Shown here in pieces: positions 24,690-35,094 of a stretch of DNA of 40,352 nucleotides (positions are counted from its first letter, which is position 1; every line of letters starts with the position of its first letter). Location: the NCBI GenBank assembly GCA_013054445.1, contig JAAMPI010000382.1, forward strand, positions 1 through 40,352, in the 5' to 3' direction. Under the pieces are notes generated by a model. It was not told the origin of the DNA and made no database searches. It saw nothing but the letters and a program-made list of their open reading frames with translations. Source of the DNA: Cudoniella acicularis (lineage: Eukaryota > Ascomycota > Leotiomycetes > Helotiales > Helotiaceae). The position numbers and the translations under genes were made by a program.

Positions 24690-25035
24690 CTAGTAAGATA
24701 CCGTTCTAGAGCTGGCTATCGAGAGGAGTAAAGGATTGTTAGTCGTCGAATATATAAGGGAAATCGTTAACGCCTACTTACGGTTATAGTAGCGAGAAGA
24801 CATTAGTTTAAGGCTAGTTATAAAGGGACTGTTAGCCGTTAAATATATAGGGCTAGTTCTCGAGAGGGGCAGAAAATTGTTAGTCGTCGAATATATCGTT
24901 AAGGCCTAAGAAGGCACTACTTTAAAAATAGTTATAGAAAGTATCGTTAAGGCGAAACTACGGTTGTTCTAGCGAGAAGACATTACTTTAAAGGCGGTGA
25001 TCGAGAGGGGCGAGGGATTATAGAAGATCGATGAC
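24690..25035 (+). pseudogene. Degenerate repeat protein, possibly ankyrin-like
   Basis: The plus-strand frame contains recurring elements: AIERSKGLLVVEYI, REDISLRLVIKG, LERGRKLLVVEYI, REDITLKAVIERGEGL. The (A)IERG...LLVVEYI spacing of roughly 33 residues resembles ankyrin repeats, with Ala codons shifted to Val/Ile as RIP would do. The DNA shows the same repeats (TTGTTAGTCGTCGAATATAT occurs twice; TAGCGAGAAGACATTA twice). Assignment to ankyrin rather than another solenoid is tentative. Confidence 0.35.
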
Positions 25036-25929
25036 AGTAAGAGGGGTTTACTAGTTAGATCGATATCGAGGTTCCGTATAAACTATAGTACTCGTAGACT
25101 ATACTTTATTAAAGAGATACCCGAAACGAGACCGCGCTTATAAGAGCTTGTTACTCTAGTGAGTATTATCGAGAATAGTAGTAGAGTAGCGATACGCTAA
25201 GCTCTTAGCCGGGACTATACTAGGCTCGGATCTTACGTAATATTATAGTAAAAGGCCGTAGAGGGTTTAGGCCTAATACTAGAATTTTATAGAACTAGTA
25301 GCGATAAGAGAGTTTTCGTTAGTATACTAAATATCCGTAGTGATTTGATTAAATCTTTTATTAGCCTAATCTATGTCGCTAAAGCCCTAATAAAGCTTGT
25401 TCCTTAGTTTGTTACCCTACTATTAAAGCGGTAGATAATCGAATTGGCAGGCGTTAGGCCTTACTAAGAACCTGCTATAGTAAGGGAGCGTAAGCGCGAC
25501 AACTTAGGAGTTCGACGCGTAATTAGGGAAGGCTATATATATAGACCACTTACGGCAGCCTATATCGGCATACGCGCTGACTCAGGTAAGGTAGGGAGTG
25601 CGTTCACGTGACGTTACGCCTATTTATAGAATCGAGTATAAGCTCTACTCACTTCTCCTAAGCTAGTAGAATAACATAATATAAACTAAGAGAGGAAAAA
25701 CTAGTAAGAGGAAATCCTAGAAATCTAAGAGAAATCTATAGATTAGTACGATATAATTAAAAGTCTTAAATCTTAAAATATATCTCTTAAATTTCGTAGA
25801 CTTAATCTAATAGCTAGCTTACTATCCCCTAAATCACGGTAACGAAGTTAAATCTAGTTATAAGACTTTTAAGTACCTTCTTCGGATATTAATCTTATAA
25901 CTTCGATATAGGGGCCTAGTAAAATTATA

Positions 25930-26300
25930 CGTGCTCGTAACGTAGAAAAATTTAACGAAATAGATTAACAAGATCATAGGGATTTACGACGCGTAATAAA
26001 AAGAGATCTTTCCCGTATCCTACTTCTCTAAGTTATTTGTTTATTAAATAAAGAGATAGAACTAGAATAGGGACAGGGATGACAAATATCACGTATAATT
26101 CGAGAGGGACTAGAAGCGGCCCTCCTAAAATAATTAGGGTTAAAAACGGCCTCTAGCGGATAAGTAGTCACGTAATAGGGACCGGATAGTTTAGACAAAG
26201 AGTATAGGAAATTTTCTAGAACCGTAGTTAGTTTTCTCTTCTATAATAATACTAGGTAGTATAATTCGGCTCCGCTAGGGCGTCCTAGGCGTCCCCGCTC
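25930..26300 (+). pseudogene. RIP-degraded charged protein, unknown
   Basis: A plus-strand frame reads RNVEKFNEID, HRDLRRVIKRDLSRILLL, ISRIIREGLEAALLK and KTASSG with TAG/TAA at likely Gln codons. The Arg/Glu/Leu-rich pattern suggests a helical or coiled-coil protein. A CACGTGACG and TATA-like TATTTATAG about 300 bp upstream (25612-25632) could be the old promoter. No family recognised. Confidence 0.3.
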
Positions 26301-27129
26301 TATAAGCGTAGCGCGTCTACGGAAATAATATTAGTAGCGGGGTATAGCGGACGACTATAGAATATCAAAATTCAAGGCTTTTCTTTATAGCTTAATCACG
26401 TATACTCGATAACCGTAGGCTATAACGATCGTACTTATATTTGTCGGCGGAATAAGAGCTCCGTATTACTTTAATAGAGCCGCTAACCGAAGCACACGGC
26501 TATACTAAACGGTAAACCACGACTATTTAAAAGGCAATCGATTGATTAAGATAGCGCTTTATAGTAAACCAATTGATGTTCCCTACCTAACAGGCGAGCA
26601 AACTAAATAAGCGTCGCGAGTTCCGGATTACTTAAGTAGTCAGTACTAGGCGACAGTTATCGGCTAGTAAAGACACGCTAGTTATTATTCGGTATAGCGT
26701 CGAATGACGTTTTATATCGCGGTCTCGTACCGTAATCCCTAACTTTTCTTATTATAACTTACGAGCCCCTATATTCCTAACACTAACTTTAACCCTATAT
26801 TCTTAACGGCTAATCTTAGATAACCCGCGAGGGAAGACGCTAGTTTACGAATTTTTAACCTAAAAGCGCTAGCGTATTATCGCCTACTACCCTCGTCCTG
26901 CCCGCACCCTCTGACTCTTCTATCTACCTTCGTCTATTAACCTAGCGGCAATATAAACCCACTTCTTACCCCCCTACCCCTTTCTAGTCAATATAGCCCC
27001 GCGTCAAGCAAACCGAAACATCTAAAAAGCTAGGCGGCAAGACTTAGTACGAAAAAACGAAAGTAAGTAAGCTATTTATATCGGCCGTTTACTTTGACTA
27101 ATCGTTAGTAAAAGCGCGGCTATAAGGTA

Positions 27130-28793
27130 TTAAGAAAGAACGACTATAACTTTCTTCTCGTAAAAGCGCACGCCTCTAAGAACGAACTATATCTAATAAG
27201 AACACGAACGCCGAACTTAAGTACCTACTTCCCTCCCTAACTAGTAATACTCCCGGTAAAGAGGTATAGCTCTCTCCTTCTTCTAGTATACTATAAAGCT
27301 AACTCAAGTCAAGTTTCTATAAAAAACGAAAACGAAAACGAAAACAATCGTAAGAACCTAAAGATATATCTAGTCTTACTCTATCCGAGCCTCTTCGAAA
27401 GTAACGACAGACGTCTCCTACTATTAAGGACATATCTGACTAAGGAATAACGAGCGGTATTAGCGATAACAAAACCAATCTAATCGATTATTAGAGCGAA
27501 GAGAGATATTAGCCTAAGGAATATTTTAACTAGGACGATTAGACTAGGAAAGATTTCGAAAAATATAACGGGATACCCTAGGTAATAGAGATAGGGTTAA
27601 ATCACCTACTTATAAAGAGGAAGTCGTTGTCTTCTCTTCGTAATAAATAATCGGAAGCTAGCTCTATTATACTAAGTTCTATAACGCCTAGCGATTAAAA
27701 GCCGAGGGAAGTAAAAAGTACCCTTTATACGCGTCCGAGCTACGTAACCGTCCTTACGACTAAGGGTAGCTTTATAGACAAGTCCGACTTAGGTATTACG
27801 GATATAAGTAAGAGCCTCTGCCGAAATTTACTAGAGAAAAAGCAAACGATTCCTTAAGACTCCTTATTTCGTGATAATATATTCGAGAAAGCTTGCCGAA
27901 AGATATAAGATAGGAACGAGGTAAGGGTAGTTTAAGATATCACTCGGTTGATCGTCCCTTCTACGGAAACCCTAGCTATATATAGTACTATACATCTCGA
28001 TCTTTTAATTAAAAGTGTTAATAAAGGCTAGAATAGCGCCGAACCTTTCTATAGTCCTCGCCTATAGCCTGATTATTCTATAGGTTTCGGACGATCTATA
28101 TTTACGGACGATTAGCTAGAAAAGCTTTAGCCTTTCGTCGGCGAGGTTCTAGATACTTTTACGTCCTATTTTATAGCCACTTGATAGATATACTTCTCGT
28201 TCCTGACCTATAAGGTTAAGTACGGTGTCGCGGCACTTAATATTATAGACCGACAGAATACTTATAGCATGACCCTAGCGGTAAGGGGTGTTGTTAAACT
28301 CTTTAGGATAGTGAAGCGCGAAAAGGAACTCTATCTATAAATCCTCGCCTTCTTAATTTTATATAATCACGAGACAGTAAGGATCTACGGCTATTATCCT
28401 ATGATCGATAGAAACAAGACTACCTTCTATCGCTATCCTATCCGTAAATTCGACTTTACGGAACTAGACGATAAAGAAAAATAGACGATATATAAATTTA
28501 CTAAGAATATTTACGACATATAGATACCGACTCACCTAAAAAGAATCTGTTTAGTTATCGATACGTTGCCCGATTTTAAGGTCTCGTAGTAATCTAAGTT
28601 AAGGGAATCCGGACTTTTATAGGTATTAGAAAGCTATAATCTCTTAGAGCTTTTAAATCGAGATAGCTTATCTCTACGGGAGGACGCTAACAGTCAATCA
28701 AGCCGTGTTAGAGACGCTACCCTAGAGACTTCCGTGTCTTAGAAGATTAAGGAGAGAGTATTTAAAAAACTAAAAAAAAAGGGGTCGGCCTAA
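27130..28793 (+). pseudogene. RIP-degraded DUF7924-type protein
   Basis: The N-terminal part is disordered and basic, with KKRKRKRK encoded by an (ACGAAA)n run at 27321-27346, a likely nuclear signal. The conserved domain follows: ACRKI, TRLIVPS, NSAEPFYSPRL, PDYSIGFGRSIFTDD (near 28066-28110), FLTYKVKYG (near 28200), IIDRQNTYSMTLAVRGVVKL, VRIYGYYPMID, YRYPIRKFDF and a lysine-rich end, KKLKKKGSA, with TAA at 28791-28793. I recognise this as a domain family widespread in fungi and, from memory, now called DUF7924. Its PDYSxGF...ExK pattern suggests a PD-(D/E)xK nuclease-like fold (inference). Here the ExK reads KVK, a GAG-to-AAG RIP change, and at least fifteen stops interrupt it. Confidence 0.65.
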
Positions 28794-29289
28794 ATTATAT
28801 TAGCGAATAGTCTTATCGACTATAAGTTAGTATTCGAGGCGTATTGTTTACTATAAAGTGTTTTAGAAAGCTATATAATATAAACTATCGAAGCAAATGA
28901 CTATACGAGTTATTAAATAATCTATTTAATATTATACTTATAATAAAAGAAAAGCCTATTGACCTTAGTGATCACTAATCTTATATCTGCTTCTAAGTTT
29001 CTTTTATAGTGTTCCGCCTAATATAACTTCCTCTAATCTTATACTACCCTCTATTAGAAGCCGCTTCTCGTCCGTATTATTACTCTATTTGAGTTTAAAG
29101 TTATATTACGAATCTATTTATCAAATTCTTTCGTACTAGCTAGTCTAGATCTAAGCCTCTACACATTTATAGCCTTAAGTAACGTATAAAAACCAACCGC
29201 CCCTAAAAACGCTTAAAGTGTGCCTAATCACTGACCTTAACTATAAATTGTTGTTTTTAATAATATTATAGTATAATATAAGCTAAGAG

Positions 29290-29322
29290 TGTCGTGACTC
29301 GTGACAGGCACCGACACACCTC
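29290..29322. repeat. Imperfect hairpin GTGTCG...CGACAC
   Basis: GTGTCGTG and CACCGACAC flank a centre containing ACTCGTGACAGG. It lies between the end of the DUF7924 wreck and the repeat array. It might mark an element edge, but no partner copy was found. Confidence 0.3.
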
Positions 29323-29899
29323 TCTTAATTCTATACCACCTCTTCTATACTATTATATACTTCCTGGTATACGGTATGATCTAAGGAAGCCCTAAGCTAA
29401 GCTCTTACGTACCTACTCTTTTCTCTATCACTTCTTCGTAGATCAAGCTAGTTAGAAGAGTTTAGCGCTATTATATACCCTTTCACCGGCAGATCCTGTT
29501 CTTATAGACCGACCTAAACCCCTTTCACTAGCTCCTTACGCGGCCTGACTCGCCTTATACTAAGTAATAACACGAGCTAAGCACTATTATAGCCCCTTCT
29601 CCGGGATGCCTTCCCGTTTAGGCAGGTTATCGTCATACTTAGGGGAGTCTAGCTAAGCGCCGGTATAATTTAGTGCCTTAATCTGCCTTAAGCCTGCCTC
29701 TTACGGACTTACTGACCGACTTAGAGGAGTCAACTAGGCTAGATAGAGTAGGCTAGAACGGCAGGTGCCTACTGACTATAGTCAGGTTTATATAGCAGCG
29801 AGATTATATCGAGGAAGGGATTATACTAAGGCTTAGGTTACCCCTTACTTGATATAGGGGGAAGCTAAGCGTAGGTAGAGCCTCGCCCTTTTAGATATT

Positions 29900-30490
29900 C
29901 TAAACCTTTATATAAATAAGATCGGTAGTAACCCCGTACCCCCTTTATTAGTAAACTATACCGCTAGTATGATTCTACCTCGCTCTCCTAGTGCCCTAGG
30001 CCTCGATATAAGATTTATATAGTATCGATGCCGTATCTAAGGAGTCATATTAAGGGCTAGTAGTACTAGGAGATTTATATAAATCCTGGTAAGGCAGAAT
30101 CACACTAGCGGCACAGTTTACTGACAAAAGGGTATAGGGTTAGCTAGGTATAGGTCAAACAGAGGTAGAGATTTATATAACGCTAATGCCGCGAAGGAGT
30201 CATACTAAGGGCTAATAGTACCGGAAGATTTATATAAATCCTGATAGTATAGAACTATATTAGCGGTATAGTTTACTAGTAAGAGTATAGATTAGTAGGG
30301 TCGGGGTCAAACAGAGGTAGAGATTTATATAACGGCAATACCGCGTCTAGAAGACGCACCTCTGTCTGACGTCTGGTAGCTGATCCTCCCCCCTTTACTC
30401 GTAAAGCTCCGGTGCTAATACGATCCTAGACTACTAGGATTTATATAAATCTCCTAGTGCTACTAGACACTAGTACGACTCCTCCCTGAC
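29900..30490. repeat. Array of direct and inverted repeats with palindromic ATTTATATAAAT core
   Basis: Units start at 30011, 30169 and 30321 (periods 158 and 152 bp; the third is partial), each opening AGATTTATATA and ending GGTCAAACAGAGGTAGAG. Within each full unit lies a near-palindrome GGAGATTTATATAAATCCTG-type core (30071, 30226). An inverted relative of the unit lies at about 30380-30490 (core at 30438), and another inverted piece at about 29945-29985 (TAGTAAACTATACCGCTAGT). No coding potential is visible. It resembles subterminal repeats of a DNA transposon, but no terminal inverted repeat or target duplication was found. Confidence 0.6.
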
Positions 30491-30814
30491 ACGGCATCAC
30501 TACTACGTAATATCACTATCAGTAGGCTTTCTACCGACGATCTCCCCTTTCTTAGTTCGGCTGATACGATTGTCCCTTATATGGCATATATGATCCTCCT
30601 CCTAAAGCTTAGTATGACCCCTTAGTAAGGCAATCTCGTAGCTATATAAATCTTAAGACGATCAACTAGCGAACTAGTCATCCTAATTATCTACTATAGT
30701 TATCTAACTAGCCGCTAAGATAGAACTGATATAAGCCCTTTCCCGAAGTAATATTATATATATATAAATAGTATAGGAATCAAACTCGTCGTCGGAGCAC
30801 CTTAGCCCTTTATC

Positions 30815-31150
30815 TTTAACAAGTAGAACAAAAACTAGGAGAAAGAGAAAAGAAACACGCGAGGAAAGTTAGTATTAAAAGATCTAAAACAAATAAGAGT
30901 AAATTAAATACTATTAAAATTCGTATTATATAAAATCGCCCCTATAGACATTAATAAGACGTTATAGAATGATAAGGCTAAACTACTTATCACGTATATA
31001 TAAGCGAATGTTGATCTAAAAATAGTTCTAGAGGAATCTCGGTCGCAAGGGAGCCAAAATAGGATCCGTGCTTAGAGACAAGACGAGGGAAAGTGTAACC
31101 GAGTATCAAGGGAGCCAGAACGAGCCCCTTTAGAAGCTAAAATGGCCTCT
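30815..31150 (+). pseudogene. Degraded N-terminal coding remnant cut at repeat A
   Basis: A TATA-like run (30757-30772) is followed by a plus-strand frame reading KLVLKDLKQIRV, LLKFVLYKIAPIDINKT, ANVDLKIVLEESRSQGS and a basic/acidic tail. It is broken by a few TAG/TAA and then runs into repeat A. Two partial copies of CAAGGGAGCCA lie at 31046 and 31106. Possibly the first exon of a gene or element truncated at the block edge; not identified. Confidence 0.25.
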
Positions 31151-31445
31151 CAGTGTATGCTCAGGCTGACTCTNCCGTGTGCTCAGGTTGCTCAGGCCGA
31201 GCTCAGGCCGAGCTCAGGAATGCTCACCCATAGCTCAGGCTAAAGCAGCAGNNGCTCAGGTCCAGAGACGGAAATGGAAAGTGTTATGAGAACATTTCCA
31301 TGTGAGTATGCCTGTTACGGTTCGGAAAGGTGAGCAAGGCTGCTTTATCGGCATTACTGGGTGAGCTAAGGTGAGTGGAGTGGAGGCGAGGGTGAGTGAG
31401 TATGGGTGAGCACGGGTGAGCCCAGGCGAGAGCAAGCGGGGGCCT
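31150..31445 (-). repeat. Repeat A: core plus GCTCAGG and GGGTGAG heptamer arrays
   Basis: The plus strand shows about eight GCTCAGG-like heptamers (31160-31260), then GGTCCAGAGACGGAAATGG and a segment that is the reverse complement of the 70-bp core seen in repeats B and C (core about 31243-31312), then about eight GGTGAG/GGGTGAG heptamers to about 31440. Three undetermined bases (31174, 31252, 31253) fall in the heptamer part, suggesting assembly trouble in near-identical repeats. It sits exactly where the RIP block stops. Confidence 0.65.
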
Positions 31446-31772
31446 GTTTCGATTCCTCGGCTACAGTTACTGCTATCCTATCCCAGTTATAATTAGACAA
31501 TGGTGCAAGGATTGCTAAGGAGCCCAATTCGAACCCCGCTCGTGCAGTTGCACGTGACCCAATTTTCAGCTCCGCAATTTACTATAATAGATCAATTGAT
31601 TATCGAGCCTATCAGAGCCCACCCTGCTGCGGGTACTAGAGCTGAGATGCTGCTGTACCACCTCAGATTGCTGCAACTCCAAGTATCTTAATAAGCTCGC
31701 CGCATGTCCGCAAACATAATGCCTACTATACGAATCGATCTCACTTTTGAGAGATCAACAACTAAGTAAACC

Positions 31773-33891
31773 ATGGCAAGTGGAAAGAGTATATTCTTCA
31801 GTCTGTTCACCCTGCTGGGTCTTGTGAATGCCCACCAAGCCTTCCCAGGGAGGATCTTGAACCGTGCTTCAGAGGTTGAACAAAGTTATGACTATGTCGT
31901 CGTTGGAGGAGGGCTGAGTGGGCTTGTTGTAGCAAATCGACTTTCTGAGAATCCTGGTAAGTGTCTCAATACACACTTGACGAATAGTGCCTGACTACTC
32001 AAGAAACGACAGTTCTCATCATTGAAGCTGGCGGATTGTAAGTAATGTATTGCACTAATCTACATGAGCAATCAGAATTGATTCCACTTAGCACCGAGAA
32101 TGAAGATTGGATCACAATCCCCCTCTTGTCAAGTGCCAATGTTCCCGCTTTGGGCAATGGGCCTAAAGGAACGAAGTATGACTGGAACATGACCGGCATT
32201 CCTCAACCAGAGCTTGGCAATCGTTCAATTCAAACCCCAGCGGGGAAGGTCATCGGTGGTGGAACGGTTTTAAATGGAATGGTCTTCAACCGAGGGTCTA
32301 AGGCAGACTATGACCGCTGGGTGGCCCTTGGGAATCCCGGATGGGACTTCGAGAATTTGTTGCCGTATTTTAAGAAAGCCGAGAATTTCACGCCTCCTGA
32401 TCCAAAGGTGGAAGAGGAAGGCTGGGACATCGAGTATGACCCCGCTTACCATGGTGAACATGGACATGTGCAATCAAGCTTTGCGCCTTTTGTTTGGCCC
32501 TCAACAAGTGAGTCCTTGCTCTAGATGTTGTGACACATTTGACAAAGACTAAAAGGAAACTACATTAATTCGATGAAAGAACTGCATGTACCAATCACTG
32601 AAGATGCAATGGGAGGAAATGCTGCCGGTGCATATTGGTTCACTCAGTCGGTAAATCCAAAGAATGAAACTCGATCCACTGCTCAGGGATTTTATGACTC
32701 AAGCAGGCCCAACTTGCATCTCTTGATTGGCAACAGAGTCACAAGAATCATAATAGATTCCGGAAAGGTCAAGGGCGTAGAGTTTTCAGCTAAAGAAAAT
32801 GCTGCGAGGAGCACTGTCCAAGTTTTGAAGGAAGTCGTTCTGTCAGCTGGGACTTTGCACACGCCCCAATTACTCCAGCTCTCTGGCATCGGTGACAAAA
32901 TACATCTTTCGAGCTTAGGAATTGAAACAGTTGTTGACCTTGTAGGTGTTGGATCGAATTACCATGACCATATACTGCTGTATACTGGCCAGATAGGCAA
33001 GTGACTCTTGATGCTTGATGGACCGGTTGCTGATCCGGTTGTGATAGTGAATATCGCACCTAACATCGGAAACTTCAGCAATCAAACATGGATCTCAGAA
33101 CAGCTTGCCTTGTACGAATCAAAAAAGGAAGGGCCGTACACCACTCTCGGAGGCAACTTTTTCGCCTTCCTCCCGGTCGGAACATTCTCGAATCAGACTG
33201 CACTGCTCTCAGCTGCCGTAGCTCAATCAAAGTCACAATACCTGTCATCAAACACCCCAGCTACAGTGCGAGCAGGTTACGAAACTCAATTCGCTCTTCT
33301 CGAAAAAGATATCACATCTTCATCGACGGCATATTTGGAATTCATCTTCGATGACACAGCAATACTTCCAGCTCTGCACCAACCCTTCAGCCGCGGCACT
33401 GTCTCCATTAAAAGTACTTCTCCCTTCGACAGTCCAGTCATTGACCCACGTTATCTAAGCAATCCCCTTGATCTTGCCCTTTTTGTCGCAGGTTTCGAAT
33501 ATGCGCGGGCGATCAGGAAAACCAATGCCATGCAGACAATCAACGTGATCGAAACATATCCGGGAGCTTCAGTGACGACAAATCAACAAATTGAAGAGTT
33601 TGTGAGAGCCGGTGTGGATACTGAACATCATCATGCTGGGACGGCTTCTATGTTACCGCAAGAACTGGGTGGGGTAGTTGATCCCGAACTCAGGGTATAT
33701 GGCGTAGAGGGCTTAAGGATTGTGGATGCAAGCATCATACCCATGCTTCCAGCTGCTCACTTGCAAGCTACTTTGTATGGGATTGCTGAGAAGGTAGGTC
33801 CTAGACACTATGTACTACGTATTGGCTGACTTCAAGCTAGGCAGCGGATTTGATCAAGAACAGTTACTCACGATACGATGCTTTGCTCTAG
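31773..33891 (+). CDS. Secreted GMC-family FAD oxidoreductase
   Basis: Six exons: 31773-31956, 32004-32037, 32092-32507, 32556-32996, 33048-33793, 33841-33891; together 623 residues plus stop, in frame throughout. The start context is AACCATGG. A signal peptide (SIFFSLFTLLGLVNA, residues 6-20) and several N-x-S/T sites indicate secretion. FAD-binding VVVGGGLSG lies at residues 42-50; the GMC signatures are GKVIGGGTVLNGMVFNRGSK (124-143) and LSAGTLHTPQLLQLSGIG (307-324). The substrate end has HHHAGT with catalytic His 553 and PAAHLQAT with His 596. Such enzymes oxidise alcohols with FAD and release peroxide; the HLQAT type resembles fungal PatE-like members, but the substrate is unknown. Introns 1 and 5 have CTGAC branch sites. 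Intron 4 (32997-33047) would be a GC-AG intron (GCAAGT donor); without it TGA at 33002 interrupts the frame. Confidence 0.9.
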
Positions 33892-34739
33892 AAAATGAAT
33901 GCGGAATACAGAACGCACAGTGGTAACGACTCGAGATTCAAAATTCGACTGCACGTGCTTTTAATCGGCCCTTCTAAGATGTGAGAAGCTGCTTGAGGAT
34001 GAGGTTCACTCCAAAACAGGCTAGGATACTTTAGTCAAGGCCGAAATGAGACCCTAGCGCCTGGCTCGCTCATATTCTCCTGGCTTTGACTCTTGAAATT
34101 TCTTTCATTCGCAAGTTTTACCTCGACTGAAGTATCTTTACGAGGCTATAATGAGACAATGTTTACACGCTTAAGCCCTTTGAGCTTGAACAAACCATTG
34201 AGAAATCTTTTGGTCTGTCGTGTAATCAAAATTGTTCGAGCTGAGTCTTTCAGTTTTAATTACTTGTCGGCTACGTGGAGCCATGGGGGGGGCGCTGGAG
34301 CAATCTATGGCTTTTTGTTTAATATCCAAATGCGCGCGTTCTGGACGAGGCTTGCGCCAATTCATTTCTGTTCTATTTTGACCTCTTCTATGGCGCCTGA
34401 ATCTAGCTGTTATTGCTATTGCTTTCTTTCCTGTGAGTGCAGCATTAATATGGGTCGTCGTAGGGGTTCGCAAGACTCAATTCTCAATCACTCTAACCTG
34501 CCTGTCTAAATTAATTCCAATTCCATTATTGCACCTCTGCTGAAAATTCAAAATTCGAAATTCTCCATTCGTACCAGCCTGGAAAGACACAAGGTTTTGG
34601 CATACCAGACTTCTTCACGGTCATATTGAAATTTCGGGAATGCATACGGATCAACTGCTTAGCTAGATGATTAGGCAAATAGCAGCACATTGAAGCAACC
34701 GCCCTAAAGCCGACCCACAGTGTCTACCGACTTTCTCTC
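33892..34739. other. Intergenic region, no gene seen
   Basis: Between the GMC gene and the 3' gene fragment on the opposite strand. Both strands have a frame of 100-138 codons around 34093-34509, but they overlap each other, contain low-complexity Cys/Ser or Arg runs and lack splice or domain support. I treat both as chance. ATTCAAAATTCGA occurs twice (33937, 34548). The 3' untranslated regions of the two convergent genes must lie here. Confidence 0.6.
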
Positions 34740-35090
34740 CTAACATTGTATCGCATTTGCAATGCTGAGACCACCAGCAGTCATCCCAAGAGCCGCCCCG
34801 CCGACTCCCAAAGCAACCAAGGAAGCACCACCGGTTTCAGGGGCTGCAGCTATGCCAGCGATACTTATTATGCCAGCGAGTGCACCTGCAGCCCCAGCAG
34901 CAATCCCCAAGTTCGAATTAGCACATGCGGCCGAGGGCGGGGCTGGTGCAAAGCCACTTTGAAAGAAGTTGATCTTGGACCAAGCAGTATGGTCTAGACC
35001 AACATACGACACAATGGCCGCACTTTGAGGGTATTTGGCGTCTCCGTATAGCACTAGGAGCCCGTTCTGGCTCCTCTGAATCCTTCTCGC
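34740..35090 (-). pseudogene. 3' fragment of a gene: Gly/Ala-rich hydrophobic C-terminus
   Basis: The minus-strand frame from about 35090 to the TAG at 34740-34742 has coding character: LLVLYGDAKYPQSAAIVSYV, GLDHTAWSKINFFQSGF, then two long Gly/Ala/Ile-rich hydrophobic stretches separated by APETGG, ending IANAIQC. The two stretches could form a membrane hairpin. Upstream the frame runs straight into repeat B (GGGTGAG array from about 35095) with no convincing start or acceptor, so the 5' part seems cut off or displaced. I do not recognise the family. Codons are not RIP-altered. An alternative is a complete gene whose first exons lie beyond repeat B. Confidence 0.45.
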
Positions 35091-35094
35091 CAGG

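Larger units (their letters stand above)
659..31135. other. RIP-saturated block with degenerate genes
   Basis: Across about 30 kb CA and TG are rare and TA is very frequent, while CpG, CpC and CpT remain common. This is the signature of CpA-to-TpA transitions on both strands. No frame stays open beyond about 105 codons, and in the readable wrecks the stops stand where CAG, CAA or TGG codons are expected. The change of composition is abrupt at both ends. Stretches not described by a separate entry (about 1250-2100, 5820-8400, 11600-13300, 14000-15050, 15850-17200, 17850-19100, 20750-22000, 25050-25900, 26350-27100, 28800-29850) have the same composition, and I see no reliably identifiable gene in them. 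Confidence 0.85.

Noticed and set aside
659..31135. CRISPR, bacterial-type operons or riboswitches
   Set aside because: The spliced genes and RIP show a fungal genome; the repeats seen lack unique spacers of constant length.
31500..31691. 63-codon plus-strand frame and an ATTCGAACCCC B-box-like string
   Set aside because: Lies in the upstream region of the GMC gene; no tRNA fold and no protein family.
34093..34509. 138-codon plus-strand frame
   Set aside because: No domain, low-complexity Cys/Ser content, and an equally long frame on the other strand; judged to be chance in unconstrained intergenic DNA.
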